In this document: piece after piece, positions 42,816 to 52,790 of the stretch
How the letters are laid out: every line of letters starts with the position of its first letter
Position numbering within the stretch: the first letter of the stretch is position 1
Position numbers and translations under genes: made by a program
The notes under the pieces: generated by a model
Database searches by the model: none
What the model was told of the DNA's origin: nothing
Seen by the model: the letters and a program-made list of their open reading frames with translations, nothing else
Source of the DNA: Enterobacter sp. JUb54
Lineage (GTDB): Bacteria; Pseudomonadota; Gammaproteobacteria; Enterobacterales; Enterobacteriaceae
DNA: 64,000 bases
Direction: 5' to 3'
NCBI RefSeq assembly: GCF_014298075.1
Contig: NZ_CP060418.1
Location: 1,550,001-1,614,000, forward strand

Positions 42816-45800
42816 TTACGCGACAATCTGCTCCATCGCCTGCAGCACCCGCTTATCGGAAATCGGATACGGCGTACCGAGCTGCTGGGCGAAGAAGCTG
42901 ACGCGCAGCTCCTCGATCATCCAGCGGATCTCCTGCACACCCTCATCGCCACGACGCCCCGGCGGCAGCTTATTCAGCCACTGCTGCCAGGCCTGCTGGA
43001 CACTCTCCACTTTCAGCATCTGCGCCCGGTCGCGGTGCGGATCAATCGCCATTTTCTCCAGCCGTTTTTCAATAGCCTGGAGATAACGCAGGGTATCAGC
43101 GAGCCGGCGGAAACCGTTGCCGGTGACGAAGCCGCGATACACCAGCCCGCTCATCTGCGCTTTAACATCCGACAGCCCCAGCGCCATGCTCATATCCACG
43201 CGCCCTTTCAGGCGTTTATTGATGTTGAACACCGCGGTCAGGATCTGCTCGACCTGTTTGGCAATCTCCACCACCGTGTCGTTCAGCTCGGCGCGCACTT
43301 TGTCGTGCAGTTTCGCGAATTCTTCTTCGCTCCACACCGGGCCGCCCGCTTCGTCGATAAGCTTATCCACGCCGCAGGAGATACAGTCATCAATCAGATC
43401 CAACACTTTACCGTAAGGGTTAAAGTAGAGCCCCAGCTTGGCTTTGTTCGGCAGCTTCTCGTGCAGGTACTTGATCGGAGAAGGAATATTCAACAGCAGC
43501 AGTCGTCGCAGCCCCTGCCACATCGCCTGCTGCTGCTCCAGCGGATTATCAAACAGCTTGATCGCGACACTGTCACGTTCATCCACCAGCGCCGGCCAGG
43601 CCTTCACCTTATAGTTGCCGCGTTTCTGCTCATAGCTTTCCGGCAGTTGCCCGAAGCTCCAGATATGCAGCCCGCTCTGCTCGATACCGTCATCGGCAAC
43701 CGCCGACAGCGTCTCCTGCACCTTGCCTTTCAGCGAGGCTTTTAACTCCGCCAGCGAACTGCCTTCGGCCAGCTTCTTATTCTTGTCGTCCACCACCCGG
43801 AAGGTGATTTTCAGGTGATCGGGCACCTGATCCCAGTGCCAGGCCTCGCGGTCGATGGTTACGCCGCTCATCCGCCGCAGCTCGCGCTCCAGCGAATCCA
43901 GCAACGGCAGCTCCAGCGGCGTCACGCGGCCTAAAAATGCCTCGGCGTAGTTCGGCGCCGGCACAAAGTTGCGGCGCACCGGCTTCGGCAGCGACTTAAT
44001 CAGCGCGATGATCAGCTCCCGGCGCAGGCCCGGGATCTGCCACTCGAACCCGGCTTCTTCCACCTGGTTCAGCAGCGGCAGCGGAATATGCACCGTCACC
44101 CCATCGGCGTCGGCGCCCGGTTCAAACTGATAGCTCAACCGCAGCTTCAGGTTGCCCTGATGCCAGAAGTTCGGGTAGTCCAGCTTGCTGACCTGCTCCG
44201 CGCCCTCTTTGATCAACATACTCTTTTCAAAGTTGAGCAGGTCCGGAGTCTCGCGGCTGGCCTGTTTCCACCACTTATCGAAGTGGCGCGCCGAGATCAC
44301 CTCATGGCTGATGCGCTGGTCGTAGAACTCAAACATCGTGTCGTCATCGACGAGAATGTCGCGGCGGCGCGATTTGTGCTCCAGCTCTTCGATTTCCGTG
44401 CGCAGCTTGAGGTTGTCGCGGAAGAAGGCATGCCGGGTCTGCCAGTCACCTTCCACCAGCGCGTGGCGGATGAACAGCTCGCGGCACAGCGCCGGGTCAA
44501 TCTGGCTGTAGTTCACTTTACGGGCGGCGACGATTGGCAAGCCATAAACCGTCACTTTCTCCGTAGCCATGACCGCGCCCTGCGCCCGCTCCCAGTGCGG
44601 CTCACTGTAGGAACGTTTGATCAGATGCTGCGCCACCGGCTCGACCCATTCCGGGTCGATACGTGCGGCAATGCGTCCCCACAGACGGCTGGTTTCCACC
44701 AGCTCGGCGACCATCGTCCACTTCGGCGGTTTCTTGAATAAACCGGAACCCGGGAAGATCGAGAAACGTGCATTGCGCGCCCCGGTAAACTCCTGCTTGT
44801 CGGTATCTTTCATACCGATATGCGACAGCAGCCCGGTCAGCAGCGCGGTATGGATCTCGCGATACTCCGCCGGTTCACTGTTAATCGGCAGCCCGAGTTC
44901 TTTCACCACCTGACGCAGCTGGGTGTAGATGTCCTGCCACTCGCGTACCCGCAAATAGTTGAGGAAATCGGTGCGGCACTGGCGGCGGAACTGGTTCGAA
45001 GACAGCGCTTTTTGCTGCTCGCCGAGGTAGTTCCACAGGTTCACAAATGCCAGGAAGTCCGACTCTTTATCGTGGAAGCGGCGGTGTTTCTCGTCGGAAG
45101 CCTGCTGTTTGTCCATCGGACGTTCACGCGGGTCCTGAATCGACAGCGCCGAGGTGATAATCATCGCTTCGCGCACGCAACCCTGTTTTTGCGCTTCCAG
45201 CACCATTCTTGCCAGACGCGGATCCACCGGGAGCTGGCTCAGCTGGCGGCCCATCGGCGTCAGCTTGTAGGCGGTTTGCTGTTCATCGGTAGTGATGGCA
45301 CCGAGTTCTTCCAGCAGCCGCACGCCGTCCTGAATATTGCGCTTGTCCGGCGCTTCGACAAACGGAAACGCGGCGATGTCGCCCAGCCCCAGGGCGGTCA
45401 TCTGCAAAATGACCGACGCCAGGTTGGTGCGCAGAATTTCCGGGTCGGTGAATTCCGGCCGTGACAGGAAATCATCTTCGGAATAGAGACGAATACAGAT
45501 CCCTTCCGACACGCGGCCGCAGCGGCCTTTACGCTGGTTGGCGGAGGCCTGAGACACCGGCTCAATCGGCAGGCGCTGGACTTTGGTACGGAAGCTGTAG
45601 CGGCTGATACGCGCGGTACCGGGGTCGATAACGTACTTGATGCCCGGCACGGTCAGCGAGGTTTCGGCGACGTTGGTCGCCAGCACGATGCGCCGCCCAC
45701 TATGGGACTGGAAGACGCGGTTTTGCTCGCTGTTCGACAGCCGCGCATACAGCGGCAGCACTTCGGTATGACGCAGATTGAGCTTATTGAGCGCGTCGGC

Positions 45801-46718
45801 GGTGTCGCGAATTTCGCGCTCGCCGCTCATAAAGATCAGAATATCGCCCGGGCTTTCACGACCCAGCTCATCCACCGCGTCAAAAATCGCCTGCAGCTGG
45901 TCGCGGTCGGTATCGTCCGCCTCTTCGACAATCGGCCGGTAGCGCACTTCCACCGGATAGGTCCGCCCGGAGACTTCGATAATCGGCGCATTGTTAAAGT
46001 GGCGCGAGAAGCGTTCCGGGTCGATGGTCGCCGAGGTGATGATCACTTTCAGATCCGGGCGACGCGGCAGCAGCTCTCGCAGGTAGCCGAGCAGGAAGTC
46101 GATATTGAGGCTGCGTTCGTGCGCTTCATCGATAATGATGGTGTCGTACTGCATCAGCATCCGGTCCTGCTGGATTTCCGCCAGCAGAATACCGTCGGTC
46201 ATCAGCTTCACCATCGTGTTGTCGCTGACGTGATCGCTAAAGCGGACTTTATAGCCGATGCAGCCGCCCGGCTCGCTTTGCAGCTCTTCGGCAATACGGT
46301 TGGCGACGGTACGCGCCGCCAGACGACGCGGCTGGGTATGGCCAATCAGCCCTTTTACCCCGCGCCCCAGCTCCATGCAGATTTTCGGCAACTGAGTGGT
46401 TTTACCGGAACCGGTCTCCCCGGCGACAATCACCACCTGATGGTCGCGAACCGCCTGCAGGATCTCCTGTTTTTTCTGGCTGACCGGCAGGTTTTCCGGG
46501 TAGGTAATCGCCGGACGCGACGCTTCGCGCAGCAGGACTCTCCCTGCGGCTTGTTCAATCTCTTGCGCCATCTCCTGAAGAATGGCCTGTTGGGATTCAG
46601 GATTTTTAACCTTTTTCACGCCGTGCAGGCGACGGGAGAAGCGTGATCTGTCACGCAGCATCAGGCCATCAAGCTGCTGGAATAGCTGAGAGAAGGTGAA
46701 CTTTTGTTGTTCTGTCAT
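42816..46718 (-). CDS. hrpA: ATP-dependent RNA helicase HrpA (DEAH box)
   Basis: A 1300-residue DEAH-box RNA helicase, implicated in mRNA processing and in rescuing stalled ribosomes in E. coli. Motif I is GETGSGKTTQLPK, motif II DEAH (IIIDEAHERSLNIDF), motif III SATID, and motif VI QRKGRCGRVSEG. The helicase-associated and OB domains follow, then a long C-terminal region specific to HrpA. The ATG at 46718 (MTEQQKFTFSQL) gives exactly the E. coli length; a frame extension to 46880 has no matching family sequence. It is divergent from azoR, as in E. coli. Confidence 0.97.
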   Translation of the reverse strand: MTEQQKFTFSQLFQQLDGLMLRDRSRFSRRLHGVKKVKNPESQQAILQEMAQEIEQAAGRVLLREASRPAITYPENLPVSQKKQEILQAVRDHQVVIVAGETGSGKTTQLPKICMELGRGVKGLIGHTQPRRLAARTVANRIAEELQSEPGGCIGYKVRFSDHVSDNTMVKLMTDGILLAEIQQDRMLMQYDTIIIDEAHERSLNIDFLLGYLRELLPRRPDLKVIITSATIDPERFSRHFNNAPIIEVSGRTYPVEVRYRPIVEEADDTDRDQLQAIFDAVDELGRESPGDILIFMSGEREIRDTADALNKLNLRHTEVLPLYARLSNSEQNRVFQSHSGRRIVLATNVAETSLTVPGIKYVIDPGTARISRYSFRTKVQRLPIEPVSQASANQRKGRCGRVSEGICIRLYSEDDFLSRPEFTDPEILRTNLASVILQMTALGLGDIAAFPFVEAPDKRNIQDGVRLLEELGAITTDEQQTAYKLTPMGRQLSQLPVDPRLARMVLEAQKQGCVREAMIITSALSIQDPRERPMDKQQASDEKHRRFHDKESDFLAFVNLWNYLGEQQKALSSNQFRRQCRTDFLNYLRVREWQDIYTQLRQVVKELGLPINSEPAEYREIHTALLTGLLSHIGMKDTDKQEFTGARNARFSIFPGSGLFKKPPKWTMVAELVETSRLWGRIAARIDPEWVEPVAQHLIKRSYSEPHWERAQGAVMATEKVTVYGLPIVAARKVNYSQIDPALCRELFIRHALVEGDWQTRHAFFRDNLKLRTEIEELEHKSRRRDILVDDDTMFEFYDQRISHEVISARHFDKWWKQASRETPDLLNFEKSMLIKEGAEQVSKLDYPNFWHQGNLKLRLSYQFEPGADADGVTVHIPLPLLNQVEEAGFEWQIPGLRRELIIALIKSLPKPVRRNFVPAPNYAEAFLGRVTPLELPLLDSLERELRRMSGVTIDREAWHWDQVPDHLKITFRVVDDKNKKLAEGSSLAELKASLKGKVQETLSAVADDGIEQSGLHIWSFGQLPESYEQKRGNYKVKAWPALVDERDSVAIKLFDNPLEQQQAMWQGLRRLLLLNIPSPIKYLHEKLPNKAKLGLYFNPYGKVLDLIDDCISCGVDKLIDEAGGPVWSEEEFAKLHDKVRAELNDTVVEIAKQVEQILTAVFNINKRLKGRVDMSMALGLSDVKAQMSGLVYRGFVTGNGFRRLADTLRYLQAIEKRLEKMAIDPHRDRAQMLKVESVQQAWQQWLNKLPPGRRGDEGVQEIRWMIEELRVSFFAQQLGTPYPISDKRVLQAMEQIVA

Positions 46719-46865
46719 AGCGTTATCGGGCAGTGCACTGCCGGGCAAAATCTCTTTTGATGTATTGCTGTATATTACCACATCTGTAATTCCCATGCCT
46801 TGTTCAAAAAAACTGAATACAGGGTTCGATTTATTGCGCTTTCTCTGTGGCATGATTGTGAATAA

Positions 46866-47525
<660 letters not shown>

Positions 47526-47531
47526 GACTTC

Positions 47532-47558
47532 GCTCCCACCGCCCGGTGGGAGTTTTTT
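47532..47558 (+). terminator. Terminator after azoR
   Basis: Near-perfect stem CTCCCACC/GGTGGGAG with a GCCC loop followed by TTTTTT, seven bases after the azoR stop. Confidence 0.9.
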
Positions 47559-47722
47559 ATCCCCTCTCACCATCAGTTTGCGCGTCGTCTTCTAAAATCA
47601 GCACCCAATCCAACACCTTTTTCTCCCTGCTTATACGCTAGCCTCTCTCGTCTGACCCCCGTGTTTCAGGAAGATATCAGACAGCTGGCAGCCAACGTTG
47701 CGATGGCTGAACATCAGGAACA

Positions 47723-47756
47723 GGTACTATGTACACATCGAGGTGTACATGGTACC
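47723..47756. promoter_or_regulatory. 34-base palindrome, operator of the toxin-antitoxin pair
   Basis: GGTACT-ATGTACAC-ATCGAG-GTGTACAT-GGTACC: a dyad with 8-base perfect inner arms and 6-base outer arms with one mismatch. It ends 17 bases before the toxin start. Position and symmetry fit autorepression by the helix-turn-helix antitoxin. Confidence 0.75.
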
Positions 47757-47773
47757 TTAACAGGAGGTTACCC

Positions 47774-48106
47774 GTGTGCCATGCGATTGAATTTATCGAA
47801 ACGCCACTGTTTACCCGACAGATAAAACAGCTTGCTACTGACGATGAGCTTCGAGCGCTGCAGAAAGAACTTATTGGTAATCCGGATGCCGGGGATATTA
47901 TCCAGAATACAGGTGGTCTACGGAAAATCAGGATGGCGACAGGCTCTCAGGGGAAAAGTGGCAGCACGAGGGTTATTTATTTCCTCGCAACCGCTGAGAT
48001 TATCTATCTGGTGTTGGCTTACCCGAAAAGCACCAAAGATGACCTGACCAATGCTGAAAAAGCACAGCTCAAAAAACTAGCAAAACGACTGAAAAATGAG
48101 GTGTGA
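47774..48106 (+). CDS. Type II toxin, RelE/HigB-2-like
   Basis: A 110-residue putative mRNA interferase of the RelE/ParE superfamily. Typical features are the N-terminal FIETPLFTRQIKQLATDDELRALQKELIGNP helices and the strands GGLRKIRMA, TRVIYFLA and IIYLVLAYPKS, followed by a lysine-rich C-terminus (AEKAQLKKLAKRLKNEV). The GTG at 47774 is chosen over an upstream codon at 47729 because a perfect AGGAGG lies 6 bases before it and the protein then begins at the family N-terminus. The toxin gene precedes the antitoxin, the higBA-type order. Confidence 0.85.
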   Translation: MCHAIEFIETPLFTRQIKQLATDDELRALQKELIGNPDAGDIIQNTGGLRKIRMATGSQGKSGSTRVIYFLATAEIIYLVLAYPKSTKDDLTNAEKAQLKKLAKRLKNEV

Positions 48107-48107
48107 T

Positions 48108-48392
48108 ATGAGTTTTTTTGATGAGCTTCAAACGTCTCTTAAAGAAGCCGTTGATATCAAAAATGGCGATACAGCCCCGGCCCGCGTGACTCGCTATGAG
48201 ATTGCTGACGTGAAAGCCATTCGAGCGCAGCTCAATGTTTCGCAGGCGGAAATGGCAAAAGCGCTGGGAACCAGCGTGGATACTATCAAAAGCTGGGAAT
48301 CCCGACGTCGTAACCCGACAGGCCTGGCGGCAAAAGTGCTGGCGGTTATTCAGGCTAACCCGGCATTCTTTCGCGAACTGGCGGAGCATTAA
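48108..48392 (+). CDS. Helix-turn-helix antitoxin (NadS/HigA-like)
   Basis: A 94-residue XRE-family DNA-binding protein with its helix-turn-helix at about residues 46-68 (VSQAEMAKALGTSVDTIKSWESRR). The N-terminal FFDELQTSLKEAVDI segment is typical of the NadS-type antitoxin partner. It begins one base after the toxin stop, so the two are translationally coupled. It should bind and neutralise the toxin and repress the pair through the palindrome at 47723-47756. Confidence 0.87.
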   Translation: MSFFDELQTSLKEAVDIKNGDTAPARVTRYEIADVKAIRAQLNVSQAEMAKALGTSVDTIKSWESRRRNPTGLAAKVLAVIQANPAFFRELAEH

Positions 48393-48431
48393 GCCCCAGC
48401 AGATGCAGATTGCCCGGTGAGGTGCAGAAAT

Positions 48432-48461
48432 CCCGGCTGGCGCGTTGCTTAGCCGGGCTAC
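48432..48461. repeat. REP element
   Basis: A palindromic unit CCCGGCTGGCG...AGCCGGGCTAC between the toxin-antitoxin pair and paaY; same sequence family as the units near 42546 and 50077. Confidence 0.6.
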
Positions 48462-48491
48462 AGGGCGATATGACGAGACGGGCTTAGTGCA

Positions 48492-49088
48492 TTAACTCTG
48501 CGATTTTGGCCGCAGGTTATCGTCAAATTCCAGCCGCTTGCGGTCTGGCTCCGCCTGTTTTAACGGCTCCACCTGATGCATTGTCTGCTGGCAGCGTTCC
48601 ACCAGCACCTGATACTCCCGGGTTCCCTGCTTTTTCCACGCGATTTCCTGCTCGCTCAGGGTACGAATGGCTTTGGCCGGGCTGCCGACTATCAGATGGT
48701 TCGCCGGCATTTCCGCGCGGGCTTTGACAAACGCCGACGCGCCGACAATGCTGTTTTCGCCGATCGTCGCCCCGTCGATAATCACCGCGCTCATACCGAC
48801 CAGCGCGTTGCGGCCAATCACGCAGCCGTGAAGAATCGCCCCGTGACCGATATGCCCGTCCTCTTCGACGATCGTATCCTGACCGGGGAAGCCGTGCATC
48901 ACGCAGTTATCCTGAATGTTGGCGCCATCTTTCACCACGATACGGCCAAAATCACCGCGCAGGCTGGCATTCGGACCGATGTAAACCCCTTTACCGAGGA
49001 TCACATCGCCAATCAGAACCGCCGTGGGATGGACATAGCTCTCATCCGGTACGACAGGGGTCATACCGTCAATCTGATAAATCGGCAT
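48492..49088 (-). CDS. paaY: Phenylacetate degradation thioesterase PaaY
   Basis: A 198-residue hexapeptide-repeat trimer of the gamma-carbonic-anhydrase-like fold ([28 protein letters not shown]). PaaY acts as a thioesterase that detoxifies dead-end CoA esters of the phenylacetyl-CoA pathway. Metal-binding histidines are visible in [11 protein letters not shown] and [12 protein letters not shown]. It lies 9 bases after paaX and is cotranscribed with it, as in E. coli. Confidence 0.95.
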   Translation of the reverse strand: MPIYQIDGMTPVVPDESYVHPTAVLIGDVILGKGVYIGPNASLRGDFGRIVVKDGANIQDNCVMHGFPGQDTIVEEDGHIGHGAILHGCVIGRNALVGMSAVIIDGATIGENSIVGASAFVKARAEMPANHLIVGSPAKAIRTLSEQEIAWKKQGTREYQVLVERCQQTMHQVEPLKQAEPDRKRLEFDDNLRPKSQS

Positions 49089-49097
49089 TGAGCCTCC

Positions 49098-50024
49098 TTA
49101 GGCGCCTGGCAAACCGCCAAAACGCTGAAAATAGAGCGGTCCCGGCGCGGGCAGTTCCCCCACCGAGCTTTCGCCTTTTTCGCCGACGAAGGTCAGCGCT
49201 CCCGGCGCGACCCGCTGATAAATATTGATACACAGCTGACGGGCGGTTTGCCCGGCCCAGTGGGCAGGCAGCAGCTCTTCCGGCAGCAGCGGATCTTTCA
49301 GCACCACCCGGCGATAGAAATGAATGAGCAACAGTTGGATCTGGAAACAGCGCGCCGGCGTCAGCTCTTCGGCATCGGCTTCACGCAGCAGCGGCAACAG
49401 CGGACGGAACAGCGCAATAAAGGTCTCATACATCGCGTTTTGTTCAGTTAAGTGCCAGCACTCTTCGACCCGGGCGCGCAGCGCCGCCTGGGAGAGCGCC
49501 AGCGGTGAATGGGCCTCAAAGCAGATCACATTCTCCGCCACGCCGGCTTCGTGCAACAGCGACTGTACATCGGCCATTTTTTGCGATGGTGACGCCAGCA
49601 GGCTCGGCGCCAGTGCGCCAAAACCTTGCCACAGCAGCTGTTTTTTAACTTCCGCCAGCTGGGTTTTCTCCAGCCCTTCCGACAGCAACAACAGCCAGGT
49701 GCCGTCCCATTCCGGGGCGCTGGCGCGATAAATTTTATGCTCCGCCCGGCGCGTCAGGCGCAGTCCTTTGTCGCTCAGCCGGTAGAAGCTACGGCGGCCG
49801 ATGCGCACCACGTCCAGCCACTCCTCTTTGTTCAGGCGAAACAATGCGGTACGCACAAAGCGTTCGCCAAAACCCAGCCCCTCCAGCAACGTCGCCAGGC
49901 TTCCCAGCCACACTTCGCCCCCGCGTTGCAGCAGCGAATCCCCGTACAGCGAGGCAATCAGCGAGGTTCCGCTAATCGGCATCGCCGTCACCGCCTGTTG
50001 AATAAAGGTGTCGAGTTTACTCAT
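49098..50024 (-). CDS. paaX: Phenylacetyl-CoA-responsive repressor PaaX
   Basis: A ~308-residue GntR-like repressor that represses the paa promoters and is released by phenylacetyl-CoA. The winged-helix part covers about residues 35-100 (LATLLEGLGFGERFVRTALFRLNKEEWLD and GRRSFYRLSDKGLRLT). MSKLDTFIQQAV at 50024 matches the E. coli start; an ATG three codons upstream (50033) is also possible. The C-terminus ends at FQRFGGLPGA, slightly shorter than the K-12 protein as I remember it. A REP cluster separates it from paaK, so it has its own promoter. Confidence 0.94.
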   Translation of the reverse strand: MSKLDTFIQQAVTAMPISGTSLIASLYGDSLLQRGGEVWLGSLATLLEGLGFGERFVRTALFRLNKEEWLDVVRIGRRSFYRLSDKGLRLTRRAEHKIYRASAPEWDGTWLLLLSEGLEKTQLAEVKKQLLWQGFGALAPSLLASPSQKMADVQSLLHEAGVAENVICFEAHSPLALSQAALRARVEECWHLTEQNAMYETFIALFRPLLPLLREADAEELTPARCFQIQLLLIHFYRRVVLKDPLLPEELLPAHWAGQTARQLCINIYQRVAPGALTFVGEKGESSVGELPAPGPLYFQRFGGLPGA

Positions 50025-50076
50025 CTGATTCATTCTGTTGTTGTTTTTGTCCTTTTCGAATCATAGCACAGGAAAT

Positions 50077-50214
50077 CCCGGAGGCGGTGCTGCGCACCTG
50101 TCCGGGCTACCGACCTGCTGGCGGCTGTAAATATTCCACCTTCCCCGGAGGCGGTGCTGCGCACCTGTCCGGGCTACCGTGAATCCGTAGCCCGGTCAGC
50201 GAAGCGCCACCGGG
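50077..50214. repeat. REP cluster between paaX and paaK
   Basis: Three REP units: CCCGGAGGCGGTGCTGCG... at 50077-50110, the same again at 50144-50177, and an inverted unit GTAGCCCGGTCAGCGAAGCG... at 50187-50214. The last two form a BIME. The cluster lies just past the paaK stop, where it can protect the long paa mRNA from 3' decay. Confidence 0.85.
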
Positions 50215-50241
50215 AACAACGCGGCAAGCCGGGGTAAAACA

Positions 50242-51558
50242 TTAACCGTTGGCGGCAACCTTACGCAGATCGAATACGCGGCAGGCTTTGCCTTCTGAGC
50301 GCGGAATGCTGCCGCAGTTGACGATGCTGATGTCGGTCGAGATCCCCACCATCGACTTAATACGATGACGCAGATGATGGCAGATCTGGCAGCGCTGCTC
50401 GTGGCTCAGCGATAAGCTGCTCTCTTTTAGCTCAACGCGCACCGAAAGCGAATCAAGATGACCACGACGATTGACCTCCAGCTGGTAATGCGGCGACAGA
50501 TGCTCCACTTTGAGGATCTCTTCTTCCAGCTGCGACGGGAAGACGTTGACCCCGCGGATAATCAGCATATCGTCGCTGCGACCGCTGATGCGATCCATCC
50601 GGCGCATGGTGCGCGCGGTCCCCGGCAGCAGACGGGTCAGGTCGCGGGTGCGGTAGCGGATCACCGGCAGCGCCTCTTTGGTCAGAGTGGTAAACAGCAG
50701 CTCGCCGTGTTGCCCGTCCGCCAGCGGCGTGCCGTCGTCCGGGTTCACCACTTCCGGGAAGAAATGATCTTCCCAGATAGTCGGGCCATCGGCGGTTTCC
50801 AGACACTCCATCGCCACTCCCGGCCCCATCACTTCCGACAGGCCGTAGATATCCAGCGCGGAGATCCCCAGACGACGCTCGATCTCCGCCCGCATTGCCA
50901 GCGTCCACGGCTCGGCGCCGAACACGCCCACCCGCAGGGAGCAGCCGCTGGCGTCGCCGCCCATCTGGTGCTCGAGTTCTTCAATCAGATTGAGGCAGTA
51001 AGACGGCGTCACCATGATCATATCTGGCTTAAAATCACGGATCAGCTGGGCCTGTTTCTCTGTCTGGCCGCCGGACATCGGGATCACCGTCGCCCCCAGA
51101 CGTTCCGCGCCGTAGTGCGCCCCGAGGCCGCCGGTGAACAGGCCGTAGCCGTAGGCAACATGAATTTTATCTTTTGCCGTCCCGCCTGCGGCACGCAGGG
51201 AACGGGCAACAATATTGGCCCAGGTGTCGATGTCATTTTGCGTGTAGCCCACCACCGTCGGTTTACCGGTGGTACCCGAGGAGGCGTGGATGCGCACAAT
51301 CTGCTCCATCGGCACCGCAAAGGTATCAAACGGATAGTTATCGCGCAGATCCTGTTTGGTGGTGCACGGGAACTTGCTCAGGTCGCTCAGTTCATGAAAA
51401 TCGTCGGGATGCACGCCCGCCGCATCAAATTTACGGCGGTACATTGGCACATTTTCATAGGCGTGTTTCAGCGTCCACTTCAGACGCTGGGTCTGCAGAG
51501 CCTGTAATTCGTCACGAGAAGCAGTTTCAATCGGATCTAATTTTGTAGTAGTTATCAT
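50242..51558 (-). CDS. paaK: Phenylacetate-CoA ligase PaaK
   Basis: A 438-residue AMP-forming ligase that activates phenylacetate to phenylacetyl-CoA, the true substrate and inducer of the pathway. The ATP-binding P-loop is SSGTTGKPTVVGYTQND, and DIYGLSEVMGPG and YRTRDLTRLLPG are conserved adenylate-forming motifs. Length equals E. coli PaaK within one residue. Last gene of the paaA-K operon. Confidence 0.97.
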   Translation of the reverse strand: MITTTKLDPIETASRDELQALQTQRLKWTLKHAYENVPMYRRKFDAAGVHPDDFHELSDLSKFPCTTKQDLRDNYPFDTFAVPMEQIVRIHASSGTTGKPTVVGYTQNDIDTWANIVARSLRAAGGTAKDKIHVAYGYGLFTGGLGAHYGAERLGATVIPMSGGQTEKQAQLIRDFKPDMIMVTPSYCLNLIEELEHQMGGDASGCSLRVGVFGAEPWTLAMRAEIERRLGISALDIYGLSEVMGPGVAMECLETADGPTIWEDHFFPEVVNPDDGTPLADGQHGELLFTTLTKEALPVIRYRTRDLTRLLPGTARTMRRMDRISGRSDDMLIIRGVNVFPSQLEEEILKVEHLSPHYQLEVNRRGHLDSLSVRVELKESSLSLSHEQRCQICHHLRHRIKSMVGISTDISIVNCGSIPRSEGKACRVFDLRKVAANG

Positions 51559-51584
51559 TTTAGGGTACTCGCAGGTAAATTAGC

Positions 51585-52790
51585 TCACACTCGCTCGAGG
51601 ATCATGGCAATGCCCTGACCCACGCCAATACACATCGTACACAGCGCATAGCGCCCGTTGCGACGCTGCAACTCCAGAGTGGCGCTCAGCGCCAGCCGCG
51701 CACCGCTCATGCCCAACGGATGGCCTAAGGCGATGGCGCCACCGTTGGGGTTAACATGCGGGGCATCATCCGCCACGCCCAGTTGCCTGAGCACGCCCAA
51801 CGCCTGGGCCGCAAAAGCTTCATTCAGTTCGATGACGTCCATATCGTTGATGTTCAGACCCGCGCGCTCCAGCACTTTACGTACCGCAGGCACCGGCCCA
51901 AGACCCATGTACTTCGGCTCAACGCCTGCGGTCGCCATCGCCACAATGCGCGCCCGCGGGGTTAACCCCTGGGCCTCGGCCTGCTGCTGGCTGGCGATGA
52001 TCAGCGCCGCCGCGCCGTCGTTCACCCCGGAGGCGTTACCGGCGGTCACCACCCCGCCTTTACGGAAAGGCGTCTTAAGCTGCGACAGTTGCTCCAGGGT
52101 GGTCTCCGCGCGCGGGTGCTCGTCGTCGCGCACCGCGCTCACCATTCCCTTCTTGCCGATAATCTGCACCGGGACGATCTCCTGCGCCAGGATCCCCGCC
52201 CGCTGCGCTTTCGCCGTCAGCTGCTGGCTGCGCAGGGCAAAGGCGTCCTGATCGGCCCGGCTTATATTTAACAATTCAGCTACATTCTCTGCTGTTTCCG
52301 GCATGCTGTCAGTGCCAAATTGTTGCTGCATGAGTGGGTTCACAAAACGCCAGCCAATGGTGGTATCAAACAGTTCAGCCTGACGCTGGAACGGCGTGCT
52401 GGCTTTGCCCATCACAAACGGCGCCCGCGACATCGACTCGACTCCGCCGGCGACCATCAGGTCGGCATCGCCGGCTTTGATGGCCCGTGCGGCAAAGCCA
52501 ATCGCATCAAGGCCGGAGCCGCACAGCCGGTTGATGGTGGTCCCGGAGACCGACGTCGGGTATCCCGCCAGCAAGGTCGCCATATGCGCGACATTGCGGT
52601 TATCTTCCCCGGCCTGGTTAGCACAGCCGAAAATCACGTCATCGATGCACGACGGATCCAGCCCCGGGTTACGGCTCAGCAACTCACGCAGCGGGATGGC
52701 GGCTAAGTCGTCGGCGCGCACGCTGGCGAGCGCCCCGCCGTAGCGGCCAATCGGGGTACGAATCCCATCACAGATAAAGGCGTCACGCAT
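51585..52790 (-). CDS. paaJ: Beta-ketoadipyl-CoA thiolase PaaJ
   Basis: A 401-residue thiolase that cleaves 3-oxoadipyl-CoA (and 2,3-dehydroadipyl-CoA) to acetyl-CoA and succinyl-CoA. The nucleophilic cysteine is in NRLCGSGLDAIGFA; the C-terminal GHPLGMSGARL histidine and CTMCIGVGQGIA cysteine complete the active site. It overlaps the paaI stop by one base. The same reaction ends the protocatechuate branch begun by pcaHG in this window. Confidence 0.96.
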   Translation of the reverse strand: MRDAFICDGIRTPIGRYGGALASVRADDLAAIPLRELLSRNPGLDPSCIDDVIFGCANQAGEDNRNVAHMATLLAGYPTSVSGTTINRLCGSGLDAIGFAARAIKAGDADLMVAGGVESMSRAPFVMGKASTPFQRQAELFDTTIGWRFVNPLMQQQFGTDSMPETAENVAELLNISRADQDAFALRSQQLTAKAQRAGILAQEIVPVQIIGKKGMVSAVRDDEHPRAETTLEQLSQLKTPFRKGGVVTAGNASGVNDGAAALIIASQQQAEAQGLTPRARIVAMATAGVEPKYMGLGPVPAVRKVLERAGLNINDMDVIELNEAFAAQALGVLRQLGVADDAPHVNPNGGAIALGHPLGMSGARLALSATLELQRRNGRYALCTMCIGVGQGIAMILERV

